Positions 16,269 to 22,920 of a stretch of 22,920 bases of DNA are shown piece after piece. The stretch is taken from assembly GCA_947254895.1 (NCBI GenBank), contig CAMYEY010000015.1, forward strand, positions 1 through 22,920, read 5' to 3'. How positions within the stretch are numbered: the stretch's first letter is position 1; each line of letters starts with the position of its first letter. The DNA comes from an uncultured Clostridia bacterium (GTDB lineage: Bacteria > Bacillota > Clostridia > Saccharofermentanales > DTU023). Made by a program: the position numbers and the translations under genes. Under the pieces are notes generated by a model. That model was not told where the DNA came from, searched no databases, and worked only from the letters and a program-made list of their open reading frames with translations.

Positions 16269-16336
16269 AGTTCCTCCACTAATCCATCCAGGCTACCCTG
16301 GCCCGGACCATCACGATCAATAATATCTATAGCCAT
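16247..16336 (-). CDS. Possible 29-codon leader ORF upstream of the nucleotidyltransferase
   Basis: An ATG at 16336 opens a 29-codon frame beginning MAIDIIDRDGPGQGSLDG. It runs across the nucleotidyltransferase ribosome site and stops (TAG) within codon 7 of that gene in another frame. AAGG lies 6 nt upstream. It starts about 15 nt from the predicted promoter -10 box. There is no homology support, so it may be spurious or an upstream regulatory ORF. Confidence 0.25.
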   Translation of the reverse strand: MAIDIIDRDGPGQGSLDGLVEELWISKQF

Positions 16337-16350
16337 ATATTGCCTTGACA

Positions 16351-16379
16351 AATATACTGTTTTACAGCCTTAAAATCAA
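16351..16379 (-). promoter_or_regulatory. Probable promoter of the nucleotidyltransferase-argS group
   Basis: On the minus strand TTGATT (16379-16374) and TATATT (16356-16351) are spaced by 17 bp, directly after the ppk stop. The leader to the nucleotidyltransferase ATG would be about 75 nt. Confidence 0.45.
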
Positions 16380-16385
16380 ACCCCA

Positions 16386-18578
16386 CTAGACTTCCCGGGG
16401 TGACATCAAAGGGGTGTAACTATCTGTCCCGATTGACGTGTGATCAAACTGCTTGCTAGCTTTAATGGCAGACTCCATCAAATAATTTTGTGAATCCATC
16501 CTGGCCGAATTTTCTTTAGGTAAATTAAATCTTTGGTAGGTTCCATCTCCTTGCATAATTCTTGCCCGCTCGCTATCCAAGAGTTGAACCTCTAAGACTT
16601 CCAAAACCCTTCGTCTACAGTCCTGATCTTCAACTGGAAAAAGTATTTCCACTCTGCGGTTGAGATTTCTCGGCATCCAATCTGCAGACGACAAAAAGAT
16701 ATCCTCCCTACCATCATTATAGTAGTAAAAAATTCTGCTATGTTCCAAAAAACGACCGATAATACTTCTGACCTCTATATTTTCCGAAAGTCCCTTAATG
16801 CCAGCTTTTAGGCAACATATCCCCCTAACGATCAAGCGAATTTTGACACCGGCTTGGGAGGCACTGTATAGGGCATCTATAATCTCTTCATCAACTAAAG
16901 AATTTATTTTAGCCACGATGATCGCCCGGCGCCCAGCCTCTGCATGTTTTTCTTCCTGTTTAATTCTAGCCAAGGTTTCCTTCCTTAGCCAACGCGGTGC
17001 CGGAATAATTTTTTTCCAGCCCATTGGAATAGAGTAACCAGAGATCATATTGAAAAAATCCGTGGCGTCTTGTCCAATCTGCTCAGACGCTGTCCACAGG
17101 CCAAAATCAGTGTATATCTTAGCTGTCTGGTCATTATAGTTCCCTGTCCCCAGATGTGTGTAACGCCGTATACCATTTTCCTCCCGCCTCACAATTAAAG
17201 TAATTTTACTGTGAGTTTTTAGACCTTTTAAACCATAAATTACATGACAACCGGCCTTTTCTAACCGGCGAGCCCAATTAATATTATTTTCTTCGTCAAA
17301 ACGAGCTTTCAACTCAACTAGCACCATAACATGTTTACCATTTTCTGCCGCTTCAGCCAAAGCCTTTATGATGGGCGAGTGTCCAGAAACTCTATATAGA
17401 GTTTGCTTGATAGCCAGTACCTTATCGTCTTCGGCAGCTTGTTTGATAACTCGGATAGTCGGATCAAAAGATTCATAAGGATGGTGAAGGATTTGATCTT
17501 TTTGCCGAATCACAGAAAAATAATCACAGTCTTCAGCACCTGCAAAGCCGGGGGAAAGCTGTCCTGAAAATACCGGGTAATGTAATGCATCATTGGGAAA
17601 TAGTTTACTGATCTTACTGGTATATTTAAGATCAATGGGACCCTTAATGCGAAAAACCGCCTGATCATTTACCCCCATCAAGTCTTGTAAAGTTCTGAGG
17701 GCCACCTTACCAGCATTTTTTTCAATTTCTAACCTGATGACATTTCCTCTTTCCCTTTGACGTAGAATATCCTCCATTTCTCCCATAAGATCAGAAATTT
17801 CTTCTTCATCAAGTTCATAGTCAGCATTCCGCATAACTCTAAAGCAGGCTATGGATTCAATCTGCTGGTTGTAAAAGAGTCGGTCTACAAATTCTGCAAT
17901 AACATTTTCTAGCAATACAAATCTCCGAGATAAGCCGGGTAACTTGATCAGACGAGGCAAGACGGTAGGAACCTCTACTATTGCAAAAGATGATTCTCCT
18001 ATTAATCCGGGTAAACTGCTCCCCTCCCTAAAGGTTACAAAGAGATTTAAGTTTTGATTAGGAATCAAGGGAAAAGGACGACCGGCATCTACAGCCAAGG
18101 GGGTTAGGACAGGATAAATACTGGTCTCATAATACTTATCCAGATAGAGGTGCTCTTCGTCCGTCAGATCTGCCATGGTGAGTTGCTGAATATTTTCCGC
18201 AGCCAAGGCCGGCATAATCTCTTTATTAAGCGTGTTGTACTGCTCCTTATAAAACTTATGACATTGGTCCATAAGGCTAACCAGACCTTCTTGAGGTGTA
18301 TAACCGGAAAGGTCTCTCTTAACAGAACCGGATTCAATTAAGTTATGTAGAGATGCCACCCTAACCATAAAAAACTCATCCAAATTAGAAGCTGTTATTG
18401 CTAAAAAGCTTAATCTTTCATAGAGGGGATTGTTTGCATCTCGTGCTTCCTCTAGAACCCTACGATTGAAGTCTAGCCAGCTGAGCTCTCTGTTTATAAA
18501 CCGAGAACCCTTGAGCTTATACTCAGGTCTTTCCTGCAAGAAATATTGTTCTGCAACATTGACTATATCAGACTGCAT
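16386..18578 (-). CDS. ppk: Polyphosphate kinase 1
   Basis: The 730-aa PPK1 reversibly transfers the ATP gamma-phosphate to polyphosphate. The N-terminal domain begins FINRELSWLDFNRRVLEEA (27-45) and SNLDEFFMVRVASL (64-77). The catalytic core has KQTLYRVSGHSPI (391-403), ELKARFDEENNI (422-433) and the autophosphorylated His456 in GLKTHSK. The YTHLGTGNYN block (473-482) and second conserved His613 (FLEHSRIFYYY) follow, with SSADWMPRNLNRRVE near the end. It follows ppx by 50 bp, giving paired synthesis and breakdown of polyphosphate. TAGGAGAAA precedes the ATG. Confidence 0.97.
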   Translation of the reverse strand: MQSDIVNVAEQYFLQERPEYKLKGSRFINRELSWLDFNRRVLEEARDANNPLYERLSFLAITASNLDEFFMVRVASLHNLIESGSVKRDLSGYTPQEGLVSLMDQCHKFYKEQYNTLNKEIMPALAAENIQQLTMADLTDEEHLYLDKYYETSIYPVLTPLAVDAGRPFPLIPNQNLNLFVTFREGSSLPGLIGESSFAIVEVPTVLPRLIKLPGLSRRFVLLENVIAEFVDRLFYNQQIESIACFRVMRNADYELDEEEISDLMGEMEDILRQRERGNVIRLEIEKNAGKVALRTLQDLMGVNDQAVFRIKGPIDLKYTSKISKLFPNDALHYPVFSGQLSPGFAGAEDCDYFSVIRQKDQILHHPYESFDPTIRVIKQAAEDDKVLAIKQTLYRVSGHSPIIKALAEAAENGKHVMVLVELKARFDEENNINWARRLEKAGCHVIYGLKGLKTHSKITLIVRREENGIRRYTHLGTGNYNDQTAKIYTDFGLWTASEQIGQDATDFFNMISGYSIPMGWKKIIPAPRWLRKETLARIKQEEKHAEAGRRAIIVAKINSLVDEEIIDALYSASQAGVKIRLIVRGICCLKAGIKGLSENIEVRSIIGRFLEHSRIFYYYNDGREDIFLSSADWMPRNLNRRVEILFPVEDQDCRRRVLEVLEVQLLDSERARIMQGDGTYQRFNLPKENSARMDSQNYLMESAIKASKQFDHTSIGTDSYTPLMSPREV

Positions 18579-18628
18579 ATTTTCTCCTATCGCACCATGC
18601 CTATGACTATGTTACTTATTATCATCTA

Positions 18629-20224
18629 TCATCCTAGAAAAGCACCACGATTATCTTGGATGATAAATCTCAACTCCTTGCCAAAAACTTCCTTGTAATA
18701 GGCAGCCGGTCTCTGAACACTCCAGGATTCCAAGGTTAAATCTTGGTCTGATTCAAGAAAGACAGTTATATGCTTCTTCGTTTGCTCAGTTCTCAAACCT
18801 CTCACCTTGAGCCTATGCCCTGTATCAAGTGAATTAGCCAGAGCCAGAATGATAATCAATTTAATCAAAACTAACTGGTCTTCTGACGAAAGTCTAAGAT
18901 CACACATCAAAATATTTTCAAGTTTTTCCGAATGATATTTAACCAGGAGGGCTAAAATTTCGATCTCTGTTTCCGAAAGTCCCACCAGTTCAGAACTTTT
19001 GATCAACTGATATGCTATGTCTCCATCTTGTTTGACATTAAAAAACTTACCTATGTTGTGCATGATCGCCGCTATTTTCAGTATAAAGCGATGTCTGGGC
19101 AAAAGGCCATGCTGGACCTGCAACTGATCAAATAGGAGGAGGGCCAGTTTTTCTACCTGCATGACATGATCACGATTCGTATAGTGGCGTTTAGCTATCT
19201 CTCTCGCAAAATTCTCCGCATCCTCTTCTGATCTGAGGTCACGAGCAACAATCCCTTGCTTTTCAGCTAATTCAACAAGTAGACCATCAGCCAGACTGGC
19301 ATCGGGCAAAACAACCTCTGTGAGCCCGGTCATCTCAAAAACCTCTTTGATCAGCATAGACATGGGCAAAAGAATGCTTGCTTGTTCTTCTGAGATTTCA
19401 AAATTTTCCATCAACTGTAAAGTCGAAGAATTGGTAACTTGGTCAAACAGACTGTTGAAACACTCAAGACTTAAGACGACGGTCCCCTCCATCTCAAGGT
19501 TGGCAAGGCTACGCCAAGTGGAAATAAGGTTACCCACCAGAACAAAATTAGAATAGGCTTTTTTAACAGGTACAAAAGACCGGTAGTAATCTAAATCTCC
19601 CGAAATATATTCCCTCATCAGAGCCTTAAAATCCAAGGTATGTTGCTCTAAGACTGCTAACCTGTCACGGACGCGTAGGGAGCCTAGTAGGATGTTTTGA
19701 GTAAATACAAACTTACCTTCGTCAAACAAGGTTAGTTGAGTGCTTCCCGCTCCTATATCAAGTAAAAGAGTCGGCTGTAAGGTTTTGTCGTTAAAATCAG
19801 ACATCTTATGGCGTACAGCCCGAATCATACCTGATAATTCTTCTCGATTGGATAGGATCTCCAAATCGAGCCGACATTGGTTCCTGACCTGGTCTAAGAT
19901 AAACATTTTGTTGCTGGCCTCTCTAATGGCAGAAGTACAGGCCAGCCTAATCTTTACATCCGGATAAACATCAAGTTTCTTCCTAAAATCTCTAAGAGTA
20001 GAAAGTAGCAACTGGACATTATCGTTAGTGATGTAGCCCAGTCGATAACTATCTGACCCTAAATTTATAGTCCTTGAAAGTGACTCAATCTCCTTAAGCT
20101 TACCCCCGGGACCAGCTTCCATAATTTCCAAGATAACTTCATGGGAGCCAAGCTCAATTGCAGCTAAATATTCAATATTTTGTTCTACTTCGGTATTCAA
20201 ATTATCTTCATCCTGACCATTCAT
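18629..20224 (-). CDS. ppx: Ppx/GppA-family exopolyphosphatase with C-terminal HD-like domain
   Basis: From the ATG at 20224 the protein has 531 aa. It contains actin-like phosphatase motifs: AAIELGSHEV (21-30), ACTSAIREASN (95-105), SNREEL (125-130, the catalytic glutamate pair) and LLLDIGAGSTQ (153-163). The C-terminal HD-like region (about 345-470) reads IMHNIGKFF (387-395). The usual motifs are AAIDIGSNS, DIGGGSTE and HD/HE, so several key positions are altered (D to E, N to H, E to Q, D to N). It should hydrolyse polyphosphate or pppGpp, but activity is less certain than in canonical members. Pairing with ppk supports polyphosphate turnover. A longer frame back to 20395 would overlap pfkA in another frame and is unlikely. 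The ATG lacks a clear Shine-Dalgarno; a TTG at 20200 with AGGA upstream is an alternative. Confidence 0.9.
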   Translation of the reverse strand: MNGQDEDNLNTEVEQNIEYLAAIELGSHEVILEIMEAGPGGKLKEIESLSRTINLGSDSYRLGYITNDNVQLLLSTLRDFRKKLDVYPDVKIRLACTSAIREASNKMFILDQVRNQCRLDLEILSNREELSGMIRAVRHKMSDFNDKTLQPTLLLDIGAGSTQLTLFDEGKFVFTQNILLGSLRVRDRLAVLEQHTLDFKALMREYISGDLDYYRSFVPVKKAYSNFVLVGNLISTWRSLANLEMEGTVVLSLECFNSLFDQVTNSSTLQLMENFEISEEQASILLPMSMLIKEVFEMTGLTEVVLPDASLADGLLVELAEKQGIVARDLRSEEDAENFAREIAKRHYTNRDHVMQVEKLALLLFDQLQVQHGLLPRHRFILKIAAIMHNIGKFFNVKQDGDIAYQLIKSSELVGLSETEIEILALLVKYHSEKLENILMCDLRLSSEDQLVLIKLIIILALANSLDTGHRLKVRGLRTEQTKKHITVFLESDQDLTLESWSVQRPAAYYKEVFGKELRFIIQDNRGAFLG

Positions 20225-20230
20225 TAAACA

Positions 20231-20258
20231 AAGCCGGATTTTTTGAAAAACCCGGCTT
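20231..20258 (-). terminator. Terminator-like hairpin between pfkA and ppx
   Basis: On the minus strand AAGCCGG (20258-20252) pairs with CCGGCTT (20237-20231). The stem extends through a G-U and T/A pairs to about 12-13 bp with a tiny loop, followed by TGTTTAAT (a short T-rich tail). It starts 9 nt after the pfkA stop and ends 6 nt before the ppx ATG. Confidence 0.6.
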
Positions 20259-20267
20259 AAACTATCT

Positions 20268-21350
20268 TTAATCGCCAAAGCAAATCCCCATCTGCCTTGC
20301 AGCAAGCAACACCGGATCATCAAGTGGTATTTTCTTTGTTTTTCCAGCAACCTCTGAAAGCTCAACCCTGACCGGCTTACCGCACTCCATACCAATCATT
20401 TTGCCAAAATCTCCCTCGAGCACAGCCCTAGCACCTTCCACGCCAAGTTCGGTGGTCAAGACCCTATCATAGGCTGATGGCGTTCCCCCTCTTTGGAAAT
20501 GGCCGGGAACACAGCAACGAATCTCCTGAACCATAAGGTCTGACAACTGATTTTGCAGGTGGTAAGCAACCGAATTTGCGCCCTGACGATACTCATCCAG
20601 TTCCGTTGACTTCATTTCACTTTCTGAAATCGACTTGGCTCCTTCAGCGATAGCAATAATGGAAAAGCGTTTTTTATCCTTTTCTCTAGTCTGCAAGGCT
20701 TTAACAACTTTTATCGGATCATAAGGTATCTCAGGTATCAAGATAACATCTGCACCCGAAGCAACACCGGCGTGGAGGGCAAGCCACCCCACCTTGTTGC
20801 CCATTAATTCAATAATGAAAACCCGGCCATGAGAAGTAGCCGTTGTGTGGATACCATCGATAACCTCTGCTGCAATATTAACAGCACTCTGAAAGCCAAA
20901 AGTCCTCTCTGTTCCCGACAAATCATTATCAATGGTCTTGGGTAAATGAATAACGTTACAGCCATTTTGACTCAAAAGATTAGCTGTTTTTTGGGTACCA
21001 TTCCCTCCCAAGACAACTAAAGCGTCCAGATTCAAATCCTCATAAGTCTGCAGCATGGACTCCAATTTGGTTATACCCTCAGGCTCACTTTCCCTCAGAG
21101 GATCATTCATACTTTTAAATGGTTGACGAGAAGTCCCCAGTATGGTTCCGCCTAAGGTTAATATTCCAGCAAAATCGACATCAGTCATATGGCGATAATT
21201 GCTATACATAAGGCCGTGATAACCATTTAGAAAGCCCAGAATTTTGACCTCTTGACCGCTATTCAGTAAGCCCCTACCAACGCCTCGCATGGCAGAGTTT
21301 AAGCCCTGACAATCACCACCACTTGTTAACATTCCAACTTTCAAAGCCAT
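20268..21350 (-). CDS. pfkA: 6-phosphofructokinase (group III-type signature)
   Basis: The 360-aa enzyme phosphorylates fructose 6-phosphate to the 1,6-bisphosphate, the committed step of glycolysis. It has MLTSGGDCQGLNSAMRGV (7-24), GGNGTQKT (115-122), PKTIDNDLSGTERTFGF (137-153) and VFIIELMGNKVGWLAL (177-192), followed by PGHFQRGG. Glycine after GGN at the phosphoryl-donor site is the ATP-type residue. Lys138 in PKTIDND is the residue of PPi-dependent and group III enzymes (ATP-type PfkA has PGTIDND). The mix suggests a group III enzyme, most likely using ATP. GGGGAGG lies 7 nt before the ATG. It diverges from the NYN-LOTUS gene and has its own promoter. Confidence 0.95.
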   Translation of the reverse strand: MALKVGMLTSGGDCQGLNSAMRGVGRGLLNSGQEVKILGFLNGYHGLMYSNYRHMTDVDFAGILTLGGTILGTSRQPFKSMNDPLRESEPEGITKLESMLQTYEDLNLDALVVLGGNGTQKTANLLSQNGCNVIHLPKTIDNDLSGTERTFGFQSAVNIAAEVIDGIHTTATSHGRVFIIELMGNKVGWLALHAGVASGADVILIPEIPYDPIKVVKALQTREKDKKRFSIIAIAEGAKSISESEMKSTELDEYRQGANSVAYHLQNQLSDLMVQEIRCCVPGHFQRGGTPSAYDRVLTTELGVEGARAVLEGDFGKMIGMECGKPVRVELSEVAGKTKKIPLDDPVLLAARQMGICFGD

Positions 21351-21403
21351 AAGAACCTCCCCTTTTGTCTATTTCGCTCAAATTTTACTTGAATACTGGT
21401 CTA

Positions 21404-21423
21404 ATTATACATCATTAATGATG
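21404..21423 (-). promoter_or_regulatory. pfkA -10 box abutting a 14-bp perfect palindrome
   Basis: The minus strand has TATAAT (21409-21404), 54 bp before the pfkA ATG. Directly upstream lies the perfect palindrome CATCATTAATGATG (21410-21423), filling the spacer where no good -35 is seen. The arrangement suggests an operator, or an activator site compensating for the weak -35. Confidence 0.55.
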
Positions 21424-21447
21424 CTTTTGTATGTTAATATAGCATTA

Positions 21448-21487
21448 TTGAATGTATCCTGGCTTAAGTCTTAATTTTCCGGATACA
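21448..21487 (+). promoter_or_regulatory. Possible promoter of the NYN-LOTUS gene with flanking inverted repeat
   Basis: TTGAAT (21448-21453) and TAATTT (21472-21477) are 18 bp apart on the plus strand. The arms TGTATCC (21453-21459) and GGATACA (21481-21487) form a 7-bp inverted repeat around the -10 box, an operator-like layout. The gene starts about 20 nt further on. Confidence 0.35.
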
Positions 21488-21507
21488 AATGAAACAAGAA
21501 GGTACTT

Positions 21508-22347
21508 ATGGAAAAAGATAGATCATTACAAGATGTTCGTCTAGCCGTCCTGATTGACGCTGACAATATCTCCTCCCATTATGTTAAAGGGATGTTAGAG
21601 GAAATCGCCCGTTATGGCACCCCCACAATCAAGAGAATTTACGGAGATTGGACCAAACCAAATCTAGGTGGCTGGAAAACAGTCCTTTTAGACTATGCCA
21701 TCAGCCCCATTCAACAATTTAATTACACCACCGGAAAAAACGCTACAGACTCTGCTATGACCATTGACGCCATGGATATTCTCTATGCTGAAAAAGTTGA
21801 TGCATTTTGCTTAGTGTCTTCGGATAGTGATTTTACCAAGCTAGCCACCCGATTACGCGAAGCAGGAAAAATCGTTTATGGTATCGGTGAGCAAAAAACA
21901 CCTACCCCCTTTATAGCTGCCTGTGACCGTTTTATCTTCTTAGAAATTTTGGATGAAGATGATGACGATACGGAAGATAGCCTTCAAGATACAAATAAGA
22001 GTAAGTCAAAGCGTGATACAAAGTCCGATAGCAATCGTCCGCATCGGCAGAAAAAGCGGGCCATTCAGACGATTGATAAAAAGACTATCCGTTTGATCAG
22101 TCAAACCATCAAGGATGTCGAAGACGATAATGGCTGGGCCTACTTGGGTGAAGTCGGCAACTTGATTGTAAAAAAGCAACCTTCATTTGACGCCAGAAAT
22201 TATGGCTTTAATAAACTCACCTCTCTCTTTGATGCCATTGATGATTTTGAAATTGATATCAGAGATGCCGGTACAGGTCCTAGTAACTCTAAGCATGTCT
22301 ACGTCAGAGTTAAGGATAACAAGAAAAAGAAAACTACCCACTTTTAG
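21508..22347 (+). CDS. NYN (PIN-like) domain protein with C-terminal LOTUS/OST-HTH domain
   Basis: The 279-aa protein begins with a NYN/LabA-type PIN-like fold (about 10-147). Its acidic positions are seen in VLIDADN (14-20; Asp17, Asp19), ATDSAMTIDAMD (79-90; Asp81, Asp87) and SSDSDF (104-109; Asp106, Asp108), consistent with a metal-dependent RNase. An acidic run (149-157) and a Lys/Arg-rich linker (163-185) lead to a C-terminal LOTUS/OST-HTH domain (about 190-268, with GWAYLGEVGNLI and NYGFNKLTSLFDAID), a domain known to bind RNA. NYN-LOTUS pairing is known in bacteria and is thought to act in RNA processing; the target is unknown. It is the only plus-strand gene, divergent from pfkA. The start has AAGAAGG 5 nt upstream. 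Confidence 0.9.
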   Translation: MEKDRSLQDVRLAVLIDADNISSHYVKGMLEEIARYGTPTIKRIYGDWTKPNLGGWKTVLLDYAISPIQQFNYTTGKNATDSAMTIDAMDILYAEKVDAFCLVSSDSDFTKLATRLREAGKIVYGIGEQKTPTPFIAACDRFIFLEILDEDDDDTEDSLQDTNKSKSKRDTKSDSNRPHRQKKRAIQTIDKKTIRLISQTIKDVEDDNGWAYLGEVGNLIVKKQPSFDARNYGFNKLTSLFDAIDDFEIDIRDAGTGPSNSKHVYVRVKDNKKKKTTHF

Positions 22348-22370
22348 TCTCAATAGTTATCAAAAATAAA

Positions 22371-22399
22371 ATAGCAGGCAAGTTTCACTTGTCTGCTAT
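22371..22399 (-). terminator. Rho-independent terminator of the ABC-3 permease gene
   Basis: A 13-bp stem (ATAGCAGGCAAGT with ACTTGTCTGCTAT, one G-U) has a 3-nt loop. On the minus strand it is followed by ATTTTATTTTTG-like T-rich sequence (plus-strand CAAAAATAAAA just left of it). It lies between convergent genes and may also stop the NYN-LOTUS transcript, although the plus side lacks a T-run. Confidence 0.8.
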
Positions 22400-22462
22400 A
22401 GGTCAAAAGCATATCAACTATAAATTCACTGATACAAGTCTTATCTTCGTAAGCTATCTGTG

Positions 22463-22892
22463 TTATTTCTTTTTTCCTATTTTTTGTCCCCTTTCGAGCA
22501 ATTTTTGCAAAGCAAAATAAATCAGAAAGAATATAATATTGCAAATAACAATACTCGCACCCGTAGGTGTAGCATACACATAAGAGATAATCACACCCAG
22601 CCACAAACAGACGACTGAAACTGCAGCAGAATTGATGATTACTGTTTTAAATTGCTTACAAAGCCGCATAGCTGTCAAGGCAGGAAAAACGATAAGACTC
22701 GTGATTAAGAGGGCCCCCATAAGGCGCATGCCTAGCACTATCACCAAGGCTGTAAGGCCTGCAATAATTGTATTATAGGTGGATACCTTGATGCCAGTTG
22801 CCTGGGCAAAAGATTCATCAAAAGTCACAGAAAAAATTCTGTTATAAAAGATAACAAACATGCTGACGACTAAAAGAGAGATAAGCACACTC
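22463..22892 (-). CDS. ABC-3 family metal ABC transporter permease (ZnuB/MntB-like), 5' part missing
   Basis: Only the C-terminal 142 or so genomic codons are present; complete family members are about 260-290 aa. The segment VTFDESFAQATGIKVSTYNTI is typical of ABC-3 permeases, followed by hydrophobic helices LTALVIVLGMRLMGALLITSLIVFP, AVSVVCLWLGVIISYVYATPTGASIVI and a final helix with a basic tail. The protein would be the membrane channel of a zinc, manganese or iron importer; the metal cannot be told. The apparent start codon and the first residues MCIRDR come from adapter sequence, so the true N-terminus lies beyond this contig. The gene converges on NYN-LOTUS and ends before a strong terminator. 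Confidence 0.88.
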
Positions 22893-22920
22893 CTGTCTCT
22901 TATACACATCTGACGCTGCC
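22893..22920. other. Nextera transposase adapter (sequencing artefact)
   Basis: CTGTCTCTTATACACATCT (22893-22911) is the reverse complement of the Tn5 mosaic end. It is followed by GACGCTGCC, which continues the read-1 Nextera adapter. These 28 bases are untrimmed library sequence at the contig end, not chromosomal DNA. Confidence 0.97.

Noticed and set aside
20225..20395. N-terminal extension of Ppx overlapping pfkA
   Set aside because: It would overlap the pfkA 3' end in another frame and run through a hairpin. The extra residues are Arg/Cys-rich with no family likeness.
22893..22909. ATG of the ABC-3 permease ORF (MCIRDR)
   Set aside because: It is encoded by adapter sequence; the real gene is truncated at the contig end.
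1..22920. CRISPR array, insertion sequence, phage or toxin-antitoxin system
   Set aside because: No repeat-spacer pattern, transposase, integrase or toxin-like gene pair was seen; apart from the acyltransferase cassette the content is housekeeping.

Overview
The window looks like a chromosomal segment of a low-to-moderate GC Gram-positive bacterium (Bacillota, probably Clostridia-like; the exact lineage cannot be fixed by eye). The evidence is the Bacillus/phi3T-type thymidylate synthase, the nadD-yqeK-rsfS-comEA block, the UPF0735 (PheB) ACT protein, a group III-type phosphofructokinase and purine-rich Shine-Dalgarno sites. It is the end of a draft contig: the last 28 bases (22893-22920) are the reverse complement of the Nextera read-1 transposase adapter, not genome.

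Layout: 18 consecutive protein genes and three tRNA genes lie on the minus strand and are read from right to left. From the right end: a partial ABC-3 metal permease (minus) converges on an NYN-LOTUS RNA-binding/nuclease-like gene (plus). That gene diverges from pfkA across a 157-bp region holding a 14-bp perfect palindrome. After pfkA come ppx and ppk (polyphosphate turnover), a sugar nucleotidyltransferase, argS, a degenerate M3 oligoendopeptidase, rdgB, the ACT protein, an unknown membrane protein, prfB, a fused nadD-yqeK, rsfS and comEA. Then follow a two-gene MBOAT/DHHW O-acyltransferase cassette, thyA-dfrA-ogt (dTMP/folate plus DNA alkyl repair) and a tRNA-His-Gln-Lys cluster with a full-consensus promoter. 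No non-coding stretch exceeds about 170 bp apart from the tRNA cluster.

How the genes fit together: most are housekeeping (translation, NAD and nucleotide hygiene, glycolysis, polyphosphate, thymidylate). Many are separated by under 65 bp or overlap (rdgB/pheB by ATGA; nucleotidyltransferase/argS by 8 bp), so long polycistronic transcripts are likely. The accessory element is the MBOAT/DHHW pair, a probable cell-surface glycan O-acetylation system.

Most notable: a full-length M3-family protein that has lost every zinc-site residue (a pseudoprotease); an O6-alkylguanine-DNA alkyltransferase with about 165 extra N-terminal residues; a NadD-YqeK fusion with a lysine/arginine-rich insertion; an RF2 gene without the usual programmed frameshift; an inverted repeat that would hide the thyA ribosome-binding site only in read-through RNA; and a terminator-like hairpin against the ppx start. 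No mobile element, CRISPR array or phage gene was seen.
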